From Duncaniella sp. (lineage in GTDB: Bacteria; Bacteroidota; Bacteroidia; Bacteroidales; Muribaculaceae), in contig NZ_JAIDEN010000126.1 in the NCBI RefSeq assembly GCF_029054785.1, positions 1-26,709 on the forward strand: 26,709 nt of DNA. The letters run 5' to 3'. The notes beneath the pieces are model-generated. The model did not search any database and was not told the origin of the DNA. It saw only the letters and a list, made by a program, of their open reading frames with translations. Within the stretch, counting starts at the first letter, position 1. Every line of letters starts with the position of its first letter. Position numbers and translations under genes: made by a program. Positions 7,876 through 14,672 of the stretch are shown here, in pieces.

Positions 7876-9045
7876 TTATTTGCCGAGGATTTCAAGATTA
7901 CTGTCGATCAGGCGGTTGAGGGTCCTGACGGATTCAGAGGTGGAAAGGCCGTCCTCCGGAGTGTTGAGACAGTAGTCGACGAGGCGGTCGATGGTCGAGG
8001 TGGCCACGTGCATACGGGTGTCGGACGAAGCATAGTAGATGAACACCTTGCCGTCTTCGTCGGCGATCCAGCCGTTGGTGAAGAGGACGTTCATCACGTC
8101 GCCGATATATTCCTCGCCTACGGGCGCCATGAAGTAGCCGCCGGGAGATGCGATCTTTTTCCAGGGTTCCTCAAGCGATGTCATGTAGAGATAGAGGACA
8201 TAGCGCAGACCCGAAGCGCAGCCGCGCACACCGTGGGCGAGATGGAGCCAGCCCTTGGGGGTCTTGATCGGGTGAGGTCCTTCGCCGTTTTTGGTTTCCT
8301 TGATGGTGTGGTAGTAGCGGCGGTCGATGATGGTCTCTTCGGTGACTTCGGCATTGGTTATGTCGTCGATCAGCGCCCAGCCGATGCCGCCTCCGCTGCC
8401 GGTGTCGATGAAACCGTCCTGCGGGCGGGTGTAAAGGGCATATTTGCCGTTGACGAATTCGGGATGGAGCACAACGTTGCGCTGCTGCGACTTGCACTTG
8501 AGGTCCGGAAGGCGCTCCCAGTTGATGAGGTCGCGTGTGCGGGCAATGCCGCAGGCGGCAGTGGCAGCCGAGAGATCTCCGGGGCAGGAATCGTCGTGAC
8601 GCTCCACGCAGAAAAGGCCGTAGATCCAGCCGTCTTCATGGCGGGTGAGGCGCATGTCATAGACGTTGGTAGCGGGATCGTCAGTGTCAGGCATGGTGAC
8701 GGGGTGAGGCCAGAAACGGAAGTTGTCGATTCCGTTGGGGCTTTCGGCCACTGCAAAGAATGATTTGCGGTCGTTGCCCTCGACGCGCACCATGAGCACA
8801 TATTTTCCATTCCATTTGATGGCACCGGAGTTGAGAGTGGCGTTGCAGCCGATGCGCTCCATGAAATAGGGGTTGGTGGCGGGATTGAAATCATATTTCC
8901 ATGTCGGCGGCACCATTTCGGCGGTGATCACGGGGTTGACGTAGCGTTCATAGACACCGTTGCCCTCAATCGCAACATTCGGACGGGTGACAAGTGCCTC
9001 ATAACGGGCAAGGACAAGATTTTTGCGATAATTAAAAAGATCCAT
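7876..9045 (-). CDS. GH130 4-O-beta-D-mannosyl-D-glucose phosphorylase
   Basis: This 389-residue cytosolic five-bladed beta-propeller enzyme catalyses Man-beta-1,4-Glc + phosphate to alpha-Man-1-phosphate + glucose. There is no signal peptide. Visible family features are ERIGCNATLNSGAI near 63-76, RVEGNDRKSFFAVAES near 87-102, the general-acid aspartate in NVYDMRLT (Asp130, equivalent to Asp131 of the B. fragilis enzyme) and the LHPEF motif in the middle. Length and sequence fit subfamily GH130_1 (mannosylglucose phosphorylase) rather than the mannooligosaccharide phosphorylases of GH130_2. The neighbouring 2-epimerase supplies its substrate. It lies 79 bases after the GH26 gene. Specificity for Man-Glc is strongly supported by the gene context. 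Confidence 0.93.
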   Translation of the reverse strand: MDLFNYRKNLVLARYEALVTRPNVAIEGNGVYERYVNPVITAEMVPPTWKYDFNPATNPYFMERIGCNATLNSGAIKWNGKYVLMVRVEGNDRKSFFAVAESPNGIDNFRFWPHPVTMPDTDDPATNVYDMRLTRHEDGWIYGLFCVERHDDSCPGDLSAATAACGIARTRDLINWERLPDLKCKSQQRNVVLHPEFVNGKYALYTRPQDGFIDTGSGGGIGWALIDDITNAEVTEETIIDRRYYHTIKETKNGEGPHPIKTPKGWLHLAHGVRGCASGLRYVLYLYMTSLEEPWKKIASPGGYFMAPVGEEYIGDVMNVLFTNGWIADEDGKVFIYYASSDTRMHVATSTIDRLVDYCLNTPEDGLSTSESVRTLNRLIDSNLEILGK

Positions 9046-9124
9046 CGGAATAATTCAAAGTTTTTTATGGTTTGAAGTTTCAGAAACCCTGCGAAAAAGT
9101 ATCGGAGAAAGGCTTGACGGGGTC

Positions 9125-10222
9125 TCAGTCAACAAATATGGGTCGGGGGGTTGAATGGAATTTGCGGAAGTCTGCTTCGGCGGGATGGCCGGTATAGGGA
9201 ACATAGAAATGATTGGGTTTCTCGCTCTCGATGGCGTTGCGCCAGACGCAGACGTAGGCCACGGGGATGCTGTCGATCGCGGGAAGGAGCACACGGGTGT
9301 ACCAGTCGGCGATTTCAAGGCCTTCGAGGCCGGTTTCGGTGAAGGCTGCGATCTTGCCGCGCTTGCGGGCCTCGTCAACCACGAAAGGAAGCTGCGAGCG
9401 GATGCGCTCAGTGAACTGCTCAACGCCGTTTTCACCGTCGAAATGATAGATGTCGGTTCCGAGAATGTCGACATATTCATCGCCGGGATAGGTGGAGAGA
9501 TATTCCTCGCGGGTCAGATCCTTGTCAGGAGAGTAGGCCCAAAGGACATTGTCGACACCCTGGGCGTCGAAGCCCTGACGGGTGCGCTTCCAGAGCGCGA
9601 TGTACTGTTCGGGCGACGCGCTGTCCTTGCCCCACCAGAACCATGAGCCGGAGTTTTCGTGCCAGGGGCGGAAGATGACCGGAATCGGATTGCCGTCCGA
9701 GTCCTTGAGCGATGCCACGAAACGGGCCGCACGGCTGATCCAGGCGTCAAGGGTGTCGGCAAGAGCCTTGTCGGTCTCAAGCAGACGCAAGGGAGCAGTG
9801 GAGACATCCCAGGAGTTTCCGCGCGAGGAGGGATTGACGGGGTGCCAGCTGATGGCATTGATGCCGCCGCGCTCGTGCTGAGCTGCGATCTGTGCCGCGA
9901 TAAAGGTGAAAGGCACTCCGTCGAGGTTGCGGGCCGAGTCGAGTTCGATCATGCCGAGATCCCAGCTCATCAGGCCGGGATACTGGCCGGTGACGTTTCT
10001 GACGTCAGAAGAATCGGCGGCATAGGCCCAACGATGGCCATAGGCGGTGTCGTCATGATGGCCGAAGAAGAAGCGGCCTGAGGCGGAGGCAGAGTCGAGA
10101 CGGGCCACGAGAGCCTGAACCGGAGAGAGAGAGTCAGTCGGCATCTGTTCGCTTGTTGCTTTGCCTGAGCCGCAGGCTGTCAGCAGACAGGCGGCTGCGA
10201 GGGATATGAGATAATTTTTCAT
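9125..10222 (-). CDS. GH26 beta-mannanase lipoprotein (ManA-like)
   Basis: This 365-residue single-domain GH26 protein should cut beta-1,4-mannan oligosaccharides, likely to mannobiose. The lipobox LLTAC gives Cys17, followed by GSGK rather than acidic residues, so I infer periplasmic orientation rather than surface export. Catalytic residues are plain: the acid/base in FRPWHENSGSWFWW (Glu189) and the nucleophile in AAFTETGLEG (Glu296), with WHPVNP near 126 as the usual subsite motif. Length matches compact GH26 enzymes without accessory modules. It sits 44 bases after the GH94 gene and 79 before GH130, as the mannanase does in the B. fragilis pathway cluster. Together with the surface GH26 it would form a two-stage depolymerisation. 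Confidence 0.92.
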   Translation of the reverse strand: MKNYLISLAAACLLTACGSGKATSEQMPTDSLSPVQALVARLDSASASGRFFFGHHDDTAYGHRWAYAADSSDVRNVTGQYPGLMSWDLGMIELDSARNLDGVPFTFIAAQIAAQHERGGINAISWHPVNPSSRGNSWDVSTAPLRLLETDKALADTLDAWISRAARFVASLKDSDGNPIPVIFRPWHENSGSWFWWGKDSASPEQYIALWKRTRQGFDAQGVDNVLWAYSPDKDLTREEYLSTYPGDEYVDILGTDIYHFDGENGVEQFTERIRSQLPFVVDEARKRGKIAAFTETGLEGLEIADWYTRVLLPAIDSIPVAYVCVWRNAIESEKPNHFYVPYTGHPAEADFRKFHSTPRPIFVD

Positions 10223-10266
10223 CAGCTGGATGTGTGGAGATGACGAGGTAAGAACTGGGGGACTAT

Positions 10267-12705
10267 TCAGCCCAGGATTACTTCAACTTTATTTTCGGTG
10301 CCTTCAGGCTGGAGGGGGATCACATTGCCTTCGACGGGCTTGCCGTTGACGATGATGCTCTTCACACCGCGGCTGACATGGTCGGGATTGGTGACGGAGA
10401 TGCGGTAGGCAGCGCCACGGAAGCGACGGCTGACGTCATAGCCCTCCCACGATGCGGGAATGCAGGGATCGACGACAAGGCCGTCATAGCCGGGACGGAT
10501 GCCGAGGATGAACTGGGTGATGGCATACCAGTTCCAGGCAGCGGTTCCGGTCAGCCATGAGTTCTTGGCCTCGCCGGGCTTCGCGGCGTCCTTGCCTGCG
10601 GTCATCTGGCAGTAGACATAGGGTTCGACCTTGTGCAGATCGCTCTTCTCTTCGAGATATGCGGGGCAGATCTTGCGGTAGTATTCCCAGGCGCGGTCGC
10701 CGCGGCCGAGGACAGTCTCGCCGATGATGACCCAGGGGTTGTTGTGGGCGAAGATGCCGGCGTTTTCCTTGTAACCTGCGGGATAGGTGGAAATTTCGCC
10801 GTAGTCCATGACATATTCGGTGAAAGCGGGGTTGTTGAGAACGATGCCGTGTTCGCAGTCGAGATATTTCTTCACTGAGTCGAGCGACTGTTCGAGCAGA
10901 CCTTCCTCAAGTCCGATTCCGGCCATCGTACACCAGCCCTGCGACTCGATGAAGATCTTGCCTTCCTTGTTTTCATGAGATCCGACCTTGCGTCCGAAGT
11001 AGTCATAGGCGCGGAGGAACCATTCGCCGTCCCAGCCATGTTTCTTGACAGCCTCGACCATTGCCTCGACATGAGCGCGGGCGCGGTCGGCCTCGGCGTC
11101 GAGACCCATGCGGCGGCAGAGTTCCTCATAGTCGCGGCCATAGATGACGAACTGTCCGGCGATCATGAGCGACTCGGCTTTCGAGCCTTCCGATCGGTTT
11201 TCGGTGGTCTGGAACGATTCGTTAGGATCGTTCGAGAAGCAGTTGAGGTTAAGACAGTCGTTCCAGTCGGCGCGTCCGATCAGCGGGAGTCCGTGAGGTC
11301 CGAGGTTGTTGATGACGTGGTCAAATGAGACTCTGAGGTGGTCCATCAGGGAGACTTCCGATCCGGGCTGATTGTCGAAAGGCACGGGTTCGGAGAGGAT
11401 CGAGAGATCGCCGGTCTCCTTGATATAGGCGACAGTGCCGAAGATGAGCCACATGGGGTCATCGTTGAATCCGCCGCCGATGTCGTTGTTGCCGCGCTTG
11501 GTCAGGGGCTGATACTGGTGGTAGCAGCCGCCGTCGGGGAACTGAGTGGAGGCGATGTCGATGATGCGCTCGCGGGCACGGGCCGGGATCTGGTGGACAA
11601 AGCCGACGAGATCCTGGTTGGAGTCGCGGAAACCCATGCCGCGTCCGATGCCGCTCTCGAAGAAGGAGGCCGAACGGGAGAAGCAGAAGGTGATCATGCA
11701 CTGATACTGGTTCCAGATGTTGACCATGCGGTCAAGACGCTCGTCGCCCGAACGGACGGAGAAGCGGCCGAGAAGCTCGTCCCAGTAGGCGCGGAGTTCG
11801 GCGAAGGCTTTGTCGACTTTCTCAGGGGTATCGAATGCGGCCATCATCGCGCGGGCGGGAGCCTTGTTAATTATGCCCTTCGACTCCCACTTCTCTTCCT
11901 GGGGATTCTCGACATAGCCGAGCATGAAGATGAGATCGCGCGACTCGCCGGGAGCGAGGGTGATTTCAAGGCAGTGGGAGGCTACGGGCGACCAGCCGTG
12001 GGCCACGGAGTTACGCGGGCGTCCTTCCATCACGGCATCGGGTTCGTCGAAGCCGTTGTAAAGTCCGATGAAGGTCTCGCGGTCGGTGTCAAAGCCGTCG
12101 ACGGGGGCATTGACGGTGTAGAACGCATAGTGGTCGCGGCGTTCCTTGTATTCGGTCTTGTGGTAGATTGTCGAGCCGTCGATCTCGACTTCGCCGGTGG
12201 AGAAATTGCGCTGGAAGTTCTCCATGTCGGTGGCTGCGTTCCACAGACACCATTCTATGAATGAAAAGAGCTTGAAGCTCTTGGGGGAGTCAGATTTATT
12301 GGTAAGCGTGAGCTTGGTGATTTCGGCATGGGTGTCGAGGGGGACGAAGAAGAGGGCCTTGGCCTCAAGTCCGTTTTTCTCGCCGGTGATGACGGTGTAG
12401 TTCATGCCGTGGCGACACTCGTAGGCGTCGAGCGGAGTTTTTGTCGGTTTCCAGCCGGGGTTCCAGACGGTGTCACCGTCCTTGATGTAGAAATAGCGGC
12501 CACCGGCATCCATCGGGACGCCATTATAGCGATAGCGTGTCAGACGGCGGAACTTGGCGTCCTTGTAGAAGCTGTAACCGCCGGCTGTGTTTGAGATGAG
12601 AGAGAAGAAGTCTTTATTTCCGAGATAGTTGATCCAGGGCCAGGGAGTGCGAGGCTCGGTGATCACATATTCGCGGTTCCGATCGTCGAAATAGCCGTAT
12701 TTCAT
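10267..12705 (-). CDS. GH94 cellobiose phosphorylase-like enzyme
   Basis: This 812-residue cytosolic enzyme lacks a signal peptide and matches the length of cellobiose phosphorylases (about 820). It starts MKYGYFDDRNREYVI, as they do, has the N-terminal beta-sandwich up to about 300 and an (alpha/alpha)6 catalytic barrel after it. The catalytic-aspartate motif GRADWNDCLNLNCF is intact (the acid Asp is about residue 483). GIGRGMGFRDSNQD (353-366) and the Gly-rich GNNDIGGGFNDD segment (405-416) are also typical. The reaction is Glc-beta-1,4-Glc + phosphate to Glc-1-P + glucose. In a mannan PUL this would serve glucomannan, whose digestion yields cellobiose or Glc-Man units. A shifted preference for Glc-beta-1,4-Man is possible and cannot be decided here. 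It is the first gene after an internal terminator and promoter. Confidence 0.9.
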   Translation of the reverse strand: MKYGYFDDRNREYVITEPRTPWPWINYLGNKDFFSLISNTAGGYSFYKDAKFRRLTRYRYNGVPMDAGGRYFYIKDGDTVWNPGWKPTKTPLDAYECRHGMNYTVITGEKNGLEAKALFFVPLDTHAEITKLTLTNKSDSPKSFKLFSFIEWCLWNAATDMENFQRNFSTGEVEIDGSTIYHKTEYKERRDHYAFYTVNAPVDGFDTDRETFIGLYNGFDEPDAVMEGRPRNSVAHGWSPVASHCLEITLAPGESRDLIFMLGYVENPQEEKWESKGIINKAPARAMMAAFDTPEKVDKAFAELRAYWDELLGRFSVRSGDERLDRMVNIWNQYQCMITFCFSRSASFFESGIGRGMGFRDSNQDLVGFVHQIPARARERIIDIASTQFPDGGCYHQYQPLTKRGNNDIGGGFNDDPMWLIFGTVAYIKETGDLSILSEPVPFDNQPGSEVSLMDHLRVSFDHVINNLGPHGLPLIGRADWNDCLNLNCFSNDPNESFQTTENRSEGSKAESLMIAGQFVIYGRDYEELCRRMGLDAEADRARAHVEAMVEAVKKHGWDGEWFLRAYDYFGRKVGSHENKEGKIFIESQGWCTMAGIGLEEGLLEQSLDSVKKYLDCEHGIVLNNPAFTEYVMDYGEISTYPAGYKENAGIFAHNNPWVIIGETVLGRGDRAWEYYRKICPAYLEEKSDLHKVEPYVYCQMTAGKDAAKPGEAKNSWLTGTAAWNWYAITQFILGIRPGYDGLVVDPCIPASWEGYDVSRRFRGAAYRISVTNPDHVSRGVKSIIVNGKPVEGNVIPLQPEGTENKVEVILG

Positions 12706-12745
12706 TGTTTTTTACAGTTAGTTAAATATGTGGATTGAAATCCTG

Positions 12746-12753
12746 CAAAGGTA
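12746..12753 (-). promoter_or_regulatory. Internal promoter -7 element (TACCTTTG) ahead of GH94
   Basis: On the minus strand TACCTTTG is a perfect TAnnTTTG, 40 bases before the GH94 start. A TTTTG lies only 15 bases upstream of it, closer than the usual 19-21, so the -33 element is weak. Its place just beyond a terminator-like hairpin supports a separate transcript for the five cytosolic/periplasmic genes. Confidence 0.5.
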
Positions 12754-12791
12754 ACTAAAATGGAATTTCAAAAGAATAGAGGAAAGAAAGC

Positions 12792-12848
12792 GAAAAAAGA
12801 GAAGGGGGTATCAAAATGTTGCCTGATGGTATCGGTTTTGATACCCCC
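12792..12848 (-). terminator. Terminator-like hairpin between the surface GH26 and GH94
   Basis: GGGGGTATCAAAA (12804-12816) and TTTTGATACCCCC (12836-12848) form a perfect 13-bp stem with a 19-base loop. On the minus strand the stem is followed by TTCTCTTTTTTC, a reasonable U-tract. It begins about 30 bases after the GH26 stop. The loop holds another GGTATC copy that could pair with GATACC of the 3' plus-strand arm, giving an alternative 6-bp hairpin. Confidence 0.6.
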
Positions 12849-12878
12849 TTATTCAGTCCGGGCGATCCGGATCATTCA

Positions 12879-14600
12879 TCAAAACGAGAAATCGCCCTGG
12901 TTAAGCACGAGAGGATTGTTGAGAACGGTGTTCCACTCGCCGTTGAGGTTCCATGTCAGGAATCCGGGGCCGTTGGCATCCTGCTCATACCATCCCATAA
13001 AGAAGCTCCAGAGAGCGTTGTTGTTGAACTGGGAATCGGGATCGAGGAGATTGCCGGTTTCTGTGAGTGCGATAATCTTGCTGCCGTTGGTGGCTTCCTG
13101 AATCAGATTGAAGACGGCTGACTGGTCAGACATGGCTTCCTTGTAGATGTCAGTGCCGACGATGTCGACATAGGCGTCACCGGGATATTCCGACTGGAGA
13201 GTCTCGACGTCGGCGAGGTCCATGCCATAGTTATAGTTTGCGGTCCATACCCAGATGAGGTTGTTGAGGCCATAGTCATTTGTCAGTGTGTCATGGAGCC
13301 ATTTCCAGAGATCTTTGGTCACATCGACACCTGAGTTACCCCACCAGAACCATGTCCACTGGTATGCGCCGGCGGCTTCGTGGAATGGACGGAAGAGCAC
13401 GGGGATGTTGGCATCCTGGAGAAGTTTCAGATAGCCTGCGAGCTTGGCCACGTCGGCGGTGGCTACTGTGTTTTCGCGGGTGCCGGGGGTGAGTACCTTG
13501 GAGGCATCAAAGCCTTTGACATCTTTGGTGTCACGGCAGGTAAGCTCGAAGTAAACGCCGGTGACGGTGTAGTTCTGACCTGAAATGATGACACCGCCTT
13601 CACGGATCTTCGCAGCGGCTTCGCCATTGAGGCGGACGCGATATTCACCGGCGGCTTTCTGATCGTCGGTAAGGTCAAAATATCCAGTGGACGGCATGAC
13701 GGCATCCCAGTCACTACCCTTGACAGCTCCCTGAGCGTCAGCGGCTGCATCCTTGAACTTGACGACAAGATAGGTGCCGTCCTGGGTATTTTCCCAGAAG
13801 GTCATTGCACCGGGCATTTCCTCTTTGTCGAGACGGAGATTACCCCAGTCACCAATCTGGCTTTCACCGGTCCAGACTTCCATCGGGACGTTCCAGTGCC
13901 AGGTGACAGCGGGGATGCTGCCGGCGTTCCAGACTTTCTGCACGGGGGTGATGTCGCCGTAGTCAATCCAGTTGGAGGGCGAAGATGCGAGGTGGATATA
14001 GTCAAAGCCTACGATTGCAGGGAATTTGCCGGACTTCTCCTTGATCAGATCGCAGAAGGCAGTGCCCCATGCGACCTCACCCATTGCGCCGGAGAGCTGC
14101 TTGACACCGTAGTTGTCGAGAAGGAACTGATAGACCTTCCGGGCTTCGGGAGTGGCGTTGGGGTTGGTGAGCGACTTCGCGAGGTTGGCGGGATTGGCAC
14201 CGGCGTTGGTGTTGAATGTGATCGTCATGCCTTCGGCCATCACTTTGGGATTGTCGCTGCGATAGAAGGCACCTTCGGGAATCACAAGGGTGTAGTCCGT
14301 ATATGGTTTAAGGGATACGGGGATGATCACCTGCATGCGGTTTTCAGGATTGACAACCGGAGTGAGAGCCTGACCGTTGAGAGTGACAGCCTTTTCCGCA
14401 TCAATCCCGACCAGATTGTTGTAGTCGAGGGTGATTTTGTCAAGCTGACCGGCATGTACAGTCACACCGTCGGTAACCGATACAGAACGGTTGACCATCC
14501 CGATGCCGTCGAGCATGTTGTAGCTGTTGTCGTCGTCATTACAAGCTGAAAGCGAGAGGCTGACCACAGCTGCTAAGAAATAATATTTAATCTTGTTCAT
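12879..14600 (-). CDS. Surface GH26 beta-mannanase with Ig-like N-domain and inserted beta-sandwich
   Basis: This is a 573-residue lipoprotein: Cys20 in LSLSAC is followed by NDDDN, an acidic export signal that predicts surface display. Residues ~30-130 look like a bacterial Ig-like (SbsA/Big_5-type) domain. The GH26 barrel starts near 150 (VYQFL...GVKQLSGAMGE), with WHWNVP at 234-239, the acid/base in FRPFHEAAG (Glu408), WTWFWWG, and the nucleophile in ALTETG (Glu514). Between WHWN and the second half of the barrel lies an insertion at about 242-353 that resembles the C-terminal repeats of the binding protein encoded next door (VWTG, DWGN, and GGVIISGQNYTVTGVYFE against NGLVITGQ-Y). It should cut mannan at the cell surface to sizes SusCD can import. 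It is probably the last gene of the susC transcript. Confidence 0.9.
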   Translation of the reverse strand: MNKIKYYFLAAVVSLSLSACNDDDNSYNMLDGIGMVNRSVSVTDGVTVHAGQLDKITLDYNNLVGIDAEKAVTLNGQALTPVVNPENRMQVIIPVSLKPYTDYTLVIPEGAFYRSDNPKVMAEGMTITFNTNAGANPANLAKSLTNPNATPEARKVYQFLLDNYGVKQLSGAMGEVAWGTAFCDLIKEKSGKFPAIVGFDYIHLASSPSNWIDYGDITPVQKVWNAGSIPAVTWHWNVPMEVWTGESQIGDWGNLRLDKEEMPGAMTFWENTQDGTYLVVKFKDAAADAQGAVKGSDWDAVMPSTGYFDLTDDQKAAGEYRVRLNGEAAAKIREGGVIISGQNYTVTGVYFELTCRDTKDVKGFDASKVLTPGTRENTVATADVAKLAGYLKLLQDANIPVLFRPFHEAAGAYQWTWFWWGNSGVDVTKDLWKWLHDTLTNDYGLNNLIWVWTANYNYGMDLADVETLQSEYPGDAYVDIVGTDIYKEAMSDQSAVFNLIQEATNGSKIIALTETGNLLDPDSQFNNNALWSFFMGWYEQDANGPGFLTWNLNGEWNTVLNNPLVLNQGDFSF

Positions 14601-14623
14601 TTTATTGGTATCGGATTTTTTAA

Positions 14624-14658
14624 CCCGCCTGCGGACAAGGTCTTGTCCGCAGGACGGG
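14624..14658 (-). other. Strong stem-loop between the binding-protein and GH26 genes
   Basis: CCCG-CCTGCGGACAA (14624-14638) pairs with TTGTCCGCAGG-A-CGGG (14643-14658): 15 pairs with one bulged base and a 4-base loop. It lies only a few bases after the binding-protein stop and about 24 before the GH26 start. No U-run follows in the transcribed direction, so a role in 3'-end protection or in unequal expression within the operon is more likely than full termination. Confidence 0.7.
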
Positions 14659-14672
14659 ATTTTCAGTCATCT

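Noticed and set aside
11338..12264. 308-codon plus-strand frame inside GH94
   Set aside because: Antisense shadow; GH94 is intact with full catalytic motifs on the other strand.
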